This document shows, piece after piece, positions 25,501-37,498 of a stretch of DNA of 64,000 nt. Within the stretch, counting starts at the first letter, position 1; the number at the start of each line of letters is the position of its first letter. Below the pieces are notes generated by a model, which saw only the letters and a program-made list of their open reading frames with translations, was not told the origin of the DNA and searched no databases. The stretch is from Pempheris klunzingeri (Eukaryota; Chordata; Actinopteri; Acropomatiformes; Pempheridae): the NCBI RefSeq assembly GCF_042242105.1, contig NC_092017.1, positions 14,487,932-14,551,931 of the forward strand, given 5' to 3'. The translations under genes and the position numbers were made by a program.

Positions 25501-28500
25501 AGCTCGTCTCCCAGGCTGCTCTAACGCACTGCGAGGACAGGTTCCCCCCCGCTGCCCCCCTCTTCCTCTCAGCCAGGTAAAGATCCACCACCTGCAGACA
25601 CACCTCGTCGCTCACCAGGTGCTGCAGCTGAAGCCAAAGAAAGAGCGAATTAGAGTACGTGTCCGTTAAATGTTGTACGTCTTCATCGGCTGACACTTAG
25701 TGCTCAGTGTGGCGTTTGACTCTGCTCACCTGCCGAATGATGTTGTGGATGACTTTGTCGATGGTAAAGCCGATGTAGGCGTGGATGGTGAACATCTCTC
25801 TCAGAGTGTCCTCGTACTGTGTGGAGTCCAGGTTACCGTCCAGCAGGCTTCTCACCATATCCAGGAAGGCTGGATAGTACTCCTCCAGCTCCACCTCACC
25901 TGTGGAGGCAAACAGACGTCACATCTCTAACAACAGCATGTCGACGCAGTCACGTAACCGAGAGAGAGAAAATTAGTCAGCAACTATTTTGATAATTGAT
26001 TAAATTGGTTAAGTAATTGAAACTAAATACCAAACATTTGATAGTTGTTGGTTCTCAAATGTGAGACTTTGCTGCTTCTTCTTGATCTTACAGTTCAGTA
26101 AATATAACGTTTTGGGGTTTTGGAGTATAAGTCAGACTGAACAAGACATTTAATGATGCAAACTAGCACTGAACTGTGTAGTGATGGCATTTTTCACCAG
26201 TTTATGAAGTTTTATAGACCACACAGTTAACTGTGAGGATAGTCTGCAGGTTAGTCAATAAAATACTCATTAGTGTTGAGGGTTATAAAACAGGCTAACT
26301 GGCTGTTTATGACAGCTGGTTTACCAGGAGCTCAATGAGTTACGATAAACAAATGATCCAAAATCAATCAATATCATACACGTGCATTTTTAAAAATGAC
26401 TTAACATGAATCACGCAAACCACTGTAGGACAACAAAACCAGACACTGAGCTACACCCCATAAAATTCCACCTCAACTTAGACAAAATGTTACACTTAGC
26501 TTTCAAGTCAGACCAATTAAAATCCCCTGAGCAGTATAACTGCTCTTATTTTGTTTCTCTTTCCAAACATTTAATTTTCAGCATTGTCCTGTTTCAAATC
26601 CTGGCAAACAAAGAACAGCATCAGTCCGTCAACACATCTGGAATATTTCAAACATGCCTTTATCATGTAGTATGAATATGACTCAACGCCATTAATCCTT
26701 TTATAATTTAGGTGGACTGAGTTTGTCTTAAATTAACTTTCTGATTCAGAGCTCATTAATTAACTCAGCTCCCTGATGAGGGTATATATATTACAGCTCT
26801 TGATCATAGTTCAAGGATCTAAAACAAAACACACCCTCCTACACTGAGCTTATTTGTACATGTTGAGTCAGACATGATGGCTGCTTGAACCAACTCAAAC
26901 TAAATACTTTAATTGGGCCATTGTCAGATTTTCAGAACTAGTAGCTGAACTTACTGGGCTGTTTGAGGCGGAGCTCCATGGCGAGGTCACACGCCTTTTC
27001 TCTCCTTCCCTCTGCCATCAGCAGCCGCTCCCTGCTCTGCTCAGCTCGGTGCTCCAGCAGCTGCCGTTCTGCCTGCCGGTAAACCCGCAGCAGCCGCGAA
27101 CACAGGGTCTGGTGCAGCCGCAAGAAGAAGTACCAGTTGTTGTTGACGAAGAAGAGGTTGTAGACGCCGTCCAGGTCCTTCTGGTGCTCTGCTTCTGGGT
27201 CGCGCAGGTCCACCTTCTCCACGGGGGCACCAGAGCCCGTCTCCATAGGTGTAGATCCAGGGGTGGACGAGGCTGTTCCTGCAGGCAGGCTCATGCTACT
27301 GGAGGTGGTGGAGGCCTCCGTGTCTGCAGGCTGGGATGGGCTGCAGCGCCTCCGCCTGGACTCCCCATTGAGCTGCTGCTGGGGTTGGGACTGGGTCTGC
27401 GGCTGTGACTGGGCAGGCTGAGGTTGGGACTGACTACCTGTGGCTGAGGCTGCTCCTGATGCATTATTAGAATTACCATTTCCTCCTGCTGCTCCTGCTC
27501 CAGCTCCTGCTGCTGCTGCTGCTGCTGCCACTGTCGCTCCTGCTGCTGCTGCTGCCACTGCCGCACCTCCTCCTCCTACTACTCCTCTCTCTCCCCCCTC
27601 ATCAGGCTCAGCCTCCTCATCTGTCCAATCTTCAGTATCACTGAGCTCGCCACGCCGGGAGAAGAACAGGTCGGGGACAAAGTGCTGGATGATGCGCTTG
27701 ATGTGGTCCTTGTCGTCCTTGTGGATGGTGGGCTGACGTTTGACATGGTAGATGATGAGCGAGGCGGCGTCCTCCAGGATCTGTTTGTCCTCGTATGTGA
27801 ACACCATGTGAGGCTCGCTGGGTGAGGCCGCACCAGAGCCGTTACGGCCCTGCTGGCCAACACCTCCCTCTTCTGTGCTCTGCTCCTGACGCTGAGAGAC
27901 ACACAAAAAAACGCAGAGATTAAAAAAGGCAACTTCAGGAAGACACACTCTGACAATCGTGGGTTTTAATGGCTTTCACTTGTCAAATTGATTTTCCTAC
28001 AAAAAAAAGAAGATCAATTGTTCAAAATATGATCAATTCCATTGCACTTTGACATTGTTTTTTCTCTTAACAGCAGCACTACACAAAGGATGGAAAGACA
28101 AACAATACCAACTCAAGGTCCATTTACTTGTTTACTTGAGAGCTTTTGACCAAACCATACAATTCTCCTCAGCAGAGCTACTGTAGATATTCAAACACTC
28201 TGTGATTCTAGTTGAAATCAAGTTGAAATTGTTAAATCATATACTACACATCAAGTTAAAAATATCATGAAGATTTTTGCGTGTTAAATTGTGCCAATGC
28301 TCCAGTATGGCTCAACACCTGAGCCAAAAATGACACAATAATGTAATTTGACACACGACTCCTTTTCATACTATATAAGCTCTCGTTGGGAAGGCAGAAA
28401 GGAAGTTTTTACCTCATCGTAAACACTCTCAATCTCATTGAGAAGACTCTTCGACCGCAGAGCCTTCATGTCGTTCTGTTTGAAGTTGACTCCTTGATGG

Positions 28501-31500
28501 TCGAGGGACTTGAGGTACGCCTTCTCGTACTGCTCCCTCCATATCTTATTGAAACCCTGCTGGGCCTCTCTCCACTCCTCCTCCTTGGCTTTCAACCTGT
28601 AGATGGAGACACACCTTAAATATCAACGTGTCACAAAACAAATCACGTCTATAAATGTGTTATGTGAAGTCGCTTGTGAACGTGGCAGTTTGATTTCAAG
28701 AATTGAAAAAGGTCCCATATTATGCAAAATGAACTTTTAAATGTCTTTTCAAAATAAATGTGTGTCCCTGGAGACCACAAATCTATATCCCCACCCACTA
28801 AAAGCCTCCTGAAGTCACCACACTGTCCACTATTGTTTTTTCCTCACCAACGCCAACTCCCACTAACAAGGCAAAAGCAAAGCACGCAAGTTGTTCTGTT
28901 CTTCTAAAACAGAGAGCGTTCAGACAGATGCTGAAAATAGCTGCAGCAGCCATGTCTGGTATGAGACAAATGTGTTTTTTTAACATTAAACATGTAAACC
29001 TGCTCTGGTGGGACGTCCAAATACAAGCAGGAACTTAAATTGAGCAGAAAATGGGACTTTTAAAGTATGTTTGGAAGGGAATGTACGTTTTTAAGAGATT
29101 ACGTTGAAGTCCGCCATGTGTAAAACACACATTTCCAAATGCCTCCGTACAGTACAATGAATAAACACTTTAAATAATAAACACATTAAAAACACAGCTG
29201 CTGCTGGTTTGGTTCACCTTTGTTGGCAGGACGTACAAAGATCACTGCCTGTTCATACAAGGATCTCACTCATCCAAATCACCATTTCTATAACACCGTT
29301 ACTTAAACTTGGCTGTTAATCCAAGTTAAATATGCCGTCTCATTTCAAGCAACTATCTTCTCTCCATATTCACAATTTTGATATGGTATCATACAATTAG
29401 AGCATCGTATCAATGTGTCTAATTGGCTACAATAGCAGTTCATGCACATAAAGATCTTAAACACAAGAATTCAGCCACTGAAATTTGTCCCTTAAATGTT
29501 TTACTGGTGAAGAAATAAAAGACAGTCCTGACCTCTTGAGCACCACAGGCACAGCGGTAGCAGGACTTCTCTTCAGTCCTTCAATGATCTCAGGAGCTTT
29601 GTCACCATAGATTCGATACACAGCACGCCGCTGGATGACCTCAGAGGTGCCGCCAAGGCAGTCGTCTAATCTGAACCGGTCCTGGTCCTCAGGTGAAAGA
29701 CGGGAGAGTTTCTTCTGGACGCTCTCTAGCACCCTGATGGTGGCCAGGTTCGTCTCCAGAACCACATCCAACTAGAAGTGCAGAGTTACAGACATAAAGC
29801 ATTTCAGCTACAGTTCAGACCTAAAGCTTTATTATCACCTCTTTTATGAAAGCAGGGACGCAAAGATAAAAACCACTGAGACAGGTGGGAAGTTTATACA
29901 AACCTCCCAGCTCTACAAGAAGTCATGTTATATTTATATAGCCTAAACATACAAATCACATTTTTCTTCAGAGGACTCAGAGGAATCTAATCCTCATTAG
30001 GGTGTACGTACCTCAAATCTTTCATCCTCGCAGCGATGCAGCTGTTCCTCGTAAGGAGTCTTCTTCGAGCTGACGAAGGTGGAGTCCTCTGACCAAGAGG
30101 GGAACGACACCCATGTGTCATTCAACACCTACACAAACATCAAACAGTTGATATTCATCAATGAGAAAACCCTTTCTACAGAAAATATTTTATAGTAACT
30201 ATCATTTTCTACTTTTATGCTAGAAAACACAGCTGCATGCCAGCAAAGGCTGAGAAGAGGAGGACTGCTAGCATGTAAGCATGGATGTAAATCCATCAAA
30301 ATCCTACACACACAGTACACACACAATTCATCTCATCTGTGACTGATACTGAGTAAACAGAAACTTTGTTTATGAGAAAACTCCACAGGGCACCTTAAAG
30401 CATCGCACTGATCTAGTGACAACTCTTCAGGAAAATTAACGTGGGTGTACCTCCTTGCATAGGGCAGTGCGTCCGCTGCATTTAGGCTGCTGATAGGTCT
30501 TGGGCAGTGCTCTGTAGCTGGACCCCAGGCGCTTGCAGGAGGCATAATCCACCTCCCTGCCCCCTCCCCCCTCCATGTAGCGATCCGACAGCCCTGACAC
30601 AGCATGAGAGAGCTCTTTGTCCCCCAGAAATGACTTGAACTGTGTGTACAGTTCAGGAAACTTCCTGGAAGGAGATGGATGAAATCACGTCATGACAGAT
30701 AAATCAGGAGGAGAACAGCTGACCAGAAGCCACACATCACCCCTCAGAATAATCCCACCAATATGATGTGAATGAGGATCAGCATTATGTTTTATTTCTT
30801 TTAGATCATATACATAATGCTCATATCAGAACCATTTCATATTCTTAAAAAAACAATCCAGAAAGCCTTTTATAGAAGTCAACATTTTTAACCCTTCAGA
30901 GTGCTTCATCTACAGGACCACACATTACGGTCTACACCTTCTGTCAGATCCTTGCATCAATTCATTTGTGCATCCATGTTTCTGGTCCCATCCAGCCATT
31001 TCACACATTTATCCACTTCCATCACATTTCCATCCACTCACCCCAGGAAAGGAGTGACTAATTGTAGCAGCTCCGCTCCCGAAACTACTTCCTGGTTAAA
31101 CAAGGCGATGCAGCGCAGGAAGTTCTCATACACTTCCTGGCTTTTAAACAGGCGACGAACCTGAACGATGACAAGGAAATTAGACCAATCACATTATCAA
31201 AAGAAAAACAAAAAAACACACATCACAGTGGCAGCATTAGAGTACAGTGGCAGTGGCTCAAGGTAAAAGTACAAACTGAGGAAGAAGGTAATCTGGCGTT
31301 ACTGCCATGGTAAAATATGCCTCACCTTATCAAAGAAGGAGAATTCTCTTAAGACTCCGTGTTTGCCAACTGAAGCAAAGGACTGATCTTTGGTACAGGA
31401 ATACTTCATTTTTTTCTGAATTAAAAAAAATGAATAAATTCTTAACGATTTTCACATTTTGACATTATTCATTAAAAGTTTTACTGGTTGGAGCTTTTGA

Positions 31501-34500
31501 ATTATTGTTTCAGAAACGATACAAAGAGCAGATGAACCTTTACAAGATCAAGGACATGTAGCCTGTACGTACACTGGCACATTGCCTTAGGCAGTCATTC
31601 TAAATTGAGAATTTACCTTGAGCAGTGGGGACATATGCTGCAGTAGGATGGGCCTGGGCCTCTTTTTATTCTGTTTGGTTATCGTGTCCTCTTCCTCCGG
31701 CCTTTTCAGCTGGTCTTTTCCCCCTGTCAGTGAACTCCCTGTGAACTACAGGAGAGGAAGCACACAGGAAAAGTCAGAAAACAGTGAAAAAGGCCCCCCG
31801 TTTCCCCAAAGGTGACACATTCAAATAGATTATTTTGTGTGATTAAGCGTCCAAAAGCCAAATATCTGTGCTTAACTTTTATAGAGGAGAAAAACTACAC
31901 AGAAAACATTCACATTTGAGAAGCAAAAACCAGAGACAAATTACTTTAAGTTGATAAAATGATAATCAAAATAGTGGCAATTGATATTCTGTCAATCAAT
32001 TTACTGATTTACTAAATCATTTCAGCTTTGCTTTGGACTTGCACTTCAATTACTGTGTTCAAAGAATGCTGAGTGACAAGAACTTATTTTGAAATAAATT
32101 GACAATTACAAATGTACAAAAACGACATTTCTGAACAGTAGCAATAAAAAAATGAAATAAAAAAAATGTCATTAGCAATTCAGATGTGATGCGTGTTCGG
32201 AAGAAGAAATTTCATCGGAAAATACTGTTTTTCTGCATAGACAGGCTAATTATTGTTTGTGTAACATTTCTATAGCATTTTGAAATTGCAACATAATTCA
32301 TTTCTGTCTACTGCAGTTTTACTGACCAGCGATCTCTTAGCATCAGGTAAGAATTGTCCAAACTCAGCCAACAGGTCTTCTTGCCCCTTGAAAAGACTGG
32401 CAACTTTAGAAAACACCTCATCTTCTGTCATCCCACTGCTGCCTCGGCTGCCCCGACTCTCCTTCACCTCCAGCTGCTCCTTCTGAGGGGTGGCACGGAG
32501 GGAAAATGGTGATCAGAAGTGAGAAAATTAAACTTAAAACATTGTAAAAAGCAACACCAAGTTTAAATTATTTGGTCTGGCTGCATATGGTCATTAGCTT
32601 TAATGCAGGAGAGATCAACGCTGTCCTCCAAGTAACAGACAGCTGTTGAAATTTAATACTTAAAAATAGTACTTCAACTACAACCTTTATTCACTTCTAT
32701 TATAATGAACAACTAAAAAGCAACTTAAAGCCCCACACTTTAACTCTACTGTACCTGATATGTGTGAAGAATCTCTAGGAAGGCTCTGTAGATCTCTGGG
32801 TGGTCCAGGAAACGGTTTTTGATCTTGTTCACGTAGCTGATGGCACTGTCAAACTCTACGGGGCTCGTCTCTGAGGCAGGTGGGGATACAGACGAGGTGG
32901 TTGCCTGATTCTGGCTCTCTCTGCTAGTCAGGGGAAGAGAGAGCCTGCTGGGAGGCTCTGGAGGTCCTGCTGGGGTTGATGAAGATTGGGACTCTGATGA
33001 GGCCGCCTTGGCTTCAGTGGTCTGAGCAGGTCCAGATTCGACTTGGGCGGCAGACGCACTACCTGAGTTCGAAGTCACTGCAGAGGCAGTAAGACTCTTC
33101 CCCTGCTGGCCCGGGGATACCTGGAAAGGCGAAAGACAGAAAGAGGAAGTTAAACTGTACGATTAGAGACAAGGGGCCCTCAACCTTCAACAACACCACT
33201 TAGTCAAACTCTTTGTTTGTTAAGAATCCCATAGTGCAATGTGCCACATTTTATAGATTTCAAAAAGATAATGTCCTTTCTCACTTCCACCTCAGAGAAC
33301 ATTACATGTGTATAGTGTACACAGCTTAGATTTTCTAGGGCACTCTACATATACATATTGCAGAATTCAGACACTCAAGACAAATGGTCAACAGTACATA
33401 CTGTGCACTGTAAACAGGGAGAAAAACATTCATTCACTCCTTGACAACATTAAACACATGCTGTGTCTTCTATAAGCGAGTAATATCACACTTGTATTGG
33501 GTGAAATATCTTTACCCAAAATGACATTTTAGTGTCTCCACTATTATGTGAAATGGAGAATCAATAAAAGGCTCAGAGATGCAACTTCTTCAATACAAAA
33601 ATGTAGATCTGAGCCATACCAAGTAACACATTCTAAAATGAATATGGCTGTCAGATTGCTTTTAATGCAAACATACTCTGCAGGTGACACACACACACAC
33701 ACGTTGCCCAAACAAATTCCTCAGTCAAGCCATTTTGTTCCCAAACAAGAAAATCTCAGAGAAAAACATCAGTGACATTTGGTTCTTCAAATAAAAGCTG
33801 AGGATTTTTTTTCAGTTGATTGTTCTTTAGGTAGCAAAGGTATATTAAAAATCCTTTAGTCTGACCTGAAAGTGATCTCTGCGTTCTGTATGATTTGTTT
33901 TCTGACAGACAAAACTGAACATTCTTCATACCAAATGTGAACTGAATTGAAACTAAATCTGAGCTACAGCAAGCCACTTAATCAGTTTTGAATCACAGTG
34001 TATCAAAACTTCCAATGTATCCTGTGTCTTATAAATCAAATCAAAATCGCAGACAATCCTATGTATCAGACTGTCACTCAGTTGCCACTTTATTATTAGG
34101 TACATGTAGCTAAAACTAATGCACTCTAATACAACAGTAATACATTAAAACTGCCTTCATCATCTTAAAATTACCGTTTTTTGTTGAGATTGTTTTAAAA
34201 CACGTTGATTTAACTTTACGGACATTAGCTTTAGCCAGGTGTACCAACTGAGTGTATATGTATGATTCAGCACGGCCTATTTGGGATCTTATATAGAATT
34301 CAAAAGTTGAAATGTATCTCCAAACAACAAAAAGGGCGGTACTTCAGTAGTTAAAAGGGAATAAGAAGAAGAAATAATCCCCTCATGTCTTGATTATTTC
34401 TGTGAACTTAATTAAAAACTAAATCAGCTGCCAATTTAAAATACAGCACCTCTCAGCAAACCACAAGTTTGTAATGATGCATCTGCTGAACATTGGATAG

Positions 34501-34972
34501 GTTTGATGTAAATAAAGCACTAGTTTAGAGAATTTATCAACTTCAGCTGTGAGGAGAACGTCTTACCTGCGTGGAGAACGGAGACTGGAGGAAAGCCACC
34601 CCATTCTTGGGGACCTCTATCCGATACCCCGGTGGTAGAAAGGCATTGAAGCCCAAGACGAGGTCTGGGTGTCCGTGGAAGAGTTGTGACACGCGGTTTA
34701 TCACCCCGGGTGTGTCGATACTATTCAGGAGAACAGGCAGACACAGACACATTAGTGGTGTGGATGGAGATTACCTTCATCTCTCATACGCTGCATGACA
34801 ACAACTACCCATCAAAAAGAGAGTAAAACCTGCTGGATATTAGATAATAGGGATGCAATCCTGCAATTTTGCAGGCTCCACCATTCAATATCTCAAGAGT
34901 CTGTGTTAAGAATCATCTCATTACATGTGCTTTACTACTTTTGTCACAGTTTTCACATCTACGCTTTTTATG

Positions 34973-35023
<51 letters not shown>

Positions 35024-36609
35024 ATTGTGCATAGAGATTAAATGTTTATGCTTAAGTTAAATGTGTATTTACTTTGTTCAGCTTTGTTGTTTATGTGCAG
35101 GTACACATGAGCAGAGGAAAAACCAAAGTGAGATTCCTTGTATGTGTTCACATACTTGCGCGATGCCGCTTCTAAAGCTACAAAACTTTGCACACAAATA
35201 CCTCTGCGACTTGAACTCTTTCATGATGTCGAGAAACTTGTTGTATATGCCGGGATCGTTGGCAAATCGAATTTTGACTTGGTCCAGATACGACAAGGCA
35301 TCTTCAACCTGAGCACAGAGTGGGGAAAAAAACCAAAAACAAGAAAATCATCAGTGCAGCACAAAGCACAATCAGCCTCACCTGGACCTGGGGGAAACCT
35401 ATTTGGCAAACATCCTGTTGCAATGATGGTGAAGAAGGATCTTACGGAGGTGTACAACACAGCTGTCAAAAAAGAGCTTCACCATGTTTAACTGGCTTGT
35501 CTACACATCAGTGATATATACAGCATAATAACTGCATGCATTGGCAAGCACATTACACTTAAACTGCAATCTGATATATCTGTATTGCAGAAGATAATAA
35601 GTGGATTTTTTGACACTAAGTTACATAAATAGGTAATGTTTTCTGTCTGCATTGTCAGCTGAAGTGCTGTACTAAGAAACCCACTAGTTAGCTGTACAAG
35701 CAGCCGCTAAATAAATAAATAAACAGGTGAATAGCAGACACACTAAACAGCTTTTGTTCACTGGACCTCGGCTCTTTTTTTATCCACAACATCCAGGCTA
35801 GGTTAGCTTTGGATAACAAAGCACCGTGACAAACACAAACACACACACATATATATTTATATAAATATAAACGTCTACAGAGGGCTGTTGTAGCTAGCAT
35901 TAGCCCAACAGCCAGCCAACTGACGATAATAACTCCTCCAACACTTTCCCCACAAACACAAATGAGCACAATACGTTTTTAGCCACAGCTGGTCCCAGTC
36001 CAACGGTGTCGTGTTGGCAAAAAACGTCGTGATAAGACCGAGACACGGCGGTAACAAAGACATGTGTAATGAAGCTGCTAATGAACCGAAGTAGCCGCTC
36101 TTGGCTAGCCTGGCTGTCGTCCTCCACTTTGTTCAGGGAGGCTGAAAAAACCAACAAGGAGGAACTTCCCACAACCGAGGTCTGAGTTACCGTTTGGCTC
36201 ACCGAGGCTGCTGCTGACACCCTGAATAGGAAAACTACCGCTAAAATGTCTCACTCGGACATTCATTAACGAGACACGGCTCCCACGTCTAACCTTAAAT
36301 GTCAGCGTTGGGCTGTTTAGCAATGAATTACTTTTAACAGGCCAGCGAGCTAACTAACGCTAGCCGAGCCGAGCCGAGCCGAGCCTTTCACTACTCTCTC
36401 GACGAGAGGGGAGCAGAAGAGAGAAAAGCCTCAAATCCGACGCAAAAACAAAATGGTTCAGGGACTTTTCCCCGTGTCGTGTCCGATGTCTTTCTTACCT
36501 TCAGCTTCTGGAAGTGCTGCTGCTGCACTTGCTTTTGTGTTATAACGTAAGGCTTGTCTTGAATTTGGTTTATTTGCTTCGCGGCGCTGTGTGCTTGAAT
36601 CTTCGCCAT
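22584..36609 (-). CDS. sin3b: sin3b, SIN3 family transcriptional corepressor scaffold
   Basis: Nuclear scaffold that links DNA-bound repressors to HDAC1/2 through paired amphipathic helix (PAH) domains. Coding exons, 5' to 3' on the - strand: 36609-36499, 35308-35202, 34720-34567, 33120-32755, 32482-32327, 31745-31617, 31415-31326, 31160-31042, 30664-30451, 30128-30012, 29771-29533, 28596-28413, 27891-26955, 25899-25730, 25627-25454, 24709-24617, 24520-24426, 23139-22941, 22820-22584 (TAG). All borders are GT-AG and the frame is continuous, giving 1296 residues. PAH1 is about 38-105 ([15 protein letters not shown]), PAH2 about 212-298, PAH3 about 361-440, and the HDAC-interacting region follows ([20 protein letters not shown]). 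The C-terminal half has [18 protein letters not shown] and [16 protein letters not shown]. The Sin3b assignment rests on this C-terminus and the compact layout. The ATG at 36609 is the first in frame. It is ~130 residues longer than mammalian SIN3B, mostly from a low-complexity insertion at about 760-840. Confidence 0.96.
23245..23800. mobile_element. Nonautonomous DNA transposon remnant
   Basis: This lies in the sin3b intron between the exons at 24426 and 23139. Blocks such as AAAGTGGCCCAAATCAGATT, GGCCACTTTCATATGTGGTC and GGCTTGCAGCGTGAACGCGG match, from memory, a repeat common in teleost genomes. There is no coding capacity. The outer boundaries are approximate and I could not confirm target-site duplications. 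Confidence 0.55.
24543..24575. repeat. 10-bp tandem repeat (CACCTGATCA)
   Basis: Three and a fraction exact copies of a 10-base unit, directly adjacent to the sin3b exon at 24520. Each unit carries an E-box (CACCTG) and the palindrome TGATCA. It overlaps sequence upstream of an acceptor, so it could equally be a chance minisatellite. Confidence 0.9.
25969..26265. repeat. Dispersed teleost repeat, copy 2
   Basis: Same family as the copy at 21091-21353 but in reverse orientation. It begins near AAATTAGTCAGCAACTATTT and runs through CTCAAATGTGAGACTTTGCT to a TTTATAGACCACACAG block. It lies in the sin3b intron 26954-25900. Confidence 0.7.
27369..27594 (-). repeat. sin3b: Low-complexity Ala/Gly/Gln-coding stretch in sin3b
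   Basis: Inside the 937-base sin3b exon, codons for about 75 residues form Gly- and Ala-rich runs, then an Asn/Ser stretch, then Ser-Gln-Pro repeats. The DNA is rich in GCT/GCA/GCC and CTG/CAG-type triplets. It separates the region with FVPDLFFS from the conserved [13 protein letters not shown] block, where mammalian SIN3B has only a shorter linker. Confidence 0.85.
28704..29063. mobile_element. MITE, second copy of the AAAGGTCCCATA family
   Basis: This lies in the sin3b intron 29532-28597. The left end AAAAGGTCCCATATTATGC and right end GAAAATGGGACTTTTAA are imperfect inverted repeats. Read in reverse complement, the element aligns block by block with the one at 15547-15825 (CTGCTTGTATTTGG, CAGGTTTACATGTTTAATGT, TTGAAAAGACATTTAAAA). 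It is longer than that copy by about 80 bases. TTAA is present at the right edge only; the left edge has decayed. Confidence 0.8.
31841..32025. repeat. Dispersed teleost repeat, copy 3
   Basis: A partial copy in the sin3b intron 32326-31746, with GTCCAAAAGCCAAATATCTG, CATTCACATTTGAGAAGC, AATCAAAATAGTGGCAATTG and CATTTCAGCTTTG blocks in the same order as copy 1. Confidence 0.7.
34075..34256. mobile_element. Short inverted-repeat element (MITE) with CACTCAGTTGCC terminus
   Basis: This lies in the sin3b intron 34566-33121. It begins CACTCAGTTGCCACTTTATT, continues with AGCTAAAACTAATGCACTCT, and ends AGCCAGGTGTACCAACTGAG followed by TGTA. The right terminus lacks about 12 bases of the mirrored left terminus, so this copy is slightly deleted. 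I recognise the type from other fish genomes. Confidence 0.75.
34971..35022. repeat. TA/TG microsatellite
   Basis: A TA run followed by about 18 TG units in sin3b intron 2. Confidence 0.95.
36362..36386. repeat. GAGCC pentanucleotide repeat
   Basis: Four to five tandem pentamers just inside sin3b intron 1. Confidence 0.85.
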
Positions 36610-37020
36610 TATCCCGGCGACGGGAGGCTTCACACCGCTACCACAACTTGAGAGGGACGCTTCGGGGGTTACCTCCAGTCGCTGGCTAGCCGACAAACCT
36701 TCCTCTCGGTCGGGGAGCCAGCCTGCCAGCGAGCAAACCCTACTTTGCCTGGGCTGGACAGTCTCGGCACAGCGCAGAGGGACGGACGATCCAGCGGAGT
36801 GGAGGGTGATGACAGACGAGCTGCTACTCGCCGCGACTTTGACCAAACATCACCGTCGATTTAAAACAAGTCGAGGAGAGAAGCGACGGGAAAATAAGCT
36901 ACGGGGACAATGGTTGCCGTTTATCGTATTTAAAATAACTATCGCCTGTCTCTTTAAATTCGGCGGCAGCGGTCTGTCTTGGCGTCCGGAAGCCAGAGTA
37001 GGAGTGAAAAACTGAGAAAA
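36610..37020 (-). promoter_or_regulatory. sin3b: sin3b 5' UTR and TATA-less promoter (predicted)
   Basis: CpG-containing sequence directly upstream of the sin3b ATG. An ETS-type CCGGAAG lies at 36986-36992, about 380 bases upstream of the start codon. The leader stays open in frame upstream of the ATG but contains no earlier in-frame ATG. No convincing TATA box was seen. The transcription start is not determined. Confidence 0.5.
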
Positions 37021-37300
37021 AAAAGAAAAAGGAGTGAAAAATTGAACTGCGCAGCCGCAACGATGGGAGGAGCTGAGTTCACAAGAATCAGATTGCTCCT
37101 CTCTCCCCCTCCTCTGCTACAAAGGAACAATGTTACTCCATGCAAAACGATAGCCACACAGTTCACACTGTACCCACAACTACAACACCAGCGACAGCCT
37201 GACACAGACGGATCAGCTCATGACAGCCATCTGCAGCTCATTCATGAGCAAACACCTTCAGGCAGTTCAATAAAAGGAGCGGGAGGCAGTTTGCAACAAC

Positions 37301-37306
37301 TTTATT
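37301..37306 (-). terminator. haus5: haus5 poly(A) signal
   Basis: AATAAA on the - strand (TTTATT on +), 193 bases downstream of the haus5 stop. It leaves room for the sin3b promoter before the sin3b ATG. It is the first canonical hexamer after the stop. Confidence 0.6.
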
Positions 37307-37498
37307 GTATTTTTGAACGCATTTCAATGGAGACAGGAGCAAATGTGTGGCTTTAAAATGATTTAATGGGTGATTTTTACATCAAGAGGGGTAATGAGAA
37401 TAGAAAAACAATAGTTATAGGTATTTGTGCATTTTCTAGCTACTGCAAAGTGGTTATTTTGCCACTGAAAGGTGCTGTTAAAACTATGAGGCATCCCC

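Noticed and set aside
27049..27736. + strand open frames opposite sin3b
   Set aside because: They are antisense to a sin3b exon and arise from its GC-rich, stop-poor composition.
35900..36220. 106-residue - strand open frame in sin3b intron 1
   Set aside because: No family resemblance, no splice connection to the sin3b frame, and it lies inside an intron bounded by convincing splice sites.
36610..36846. N-terminal extension of sin3b upstream of the chosen ATG
   Set aside because: The frame stays open but contains no ATG, so it is more likely 5' UTR.
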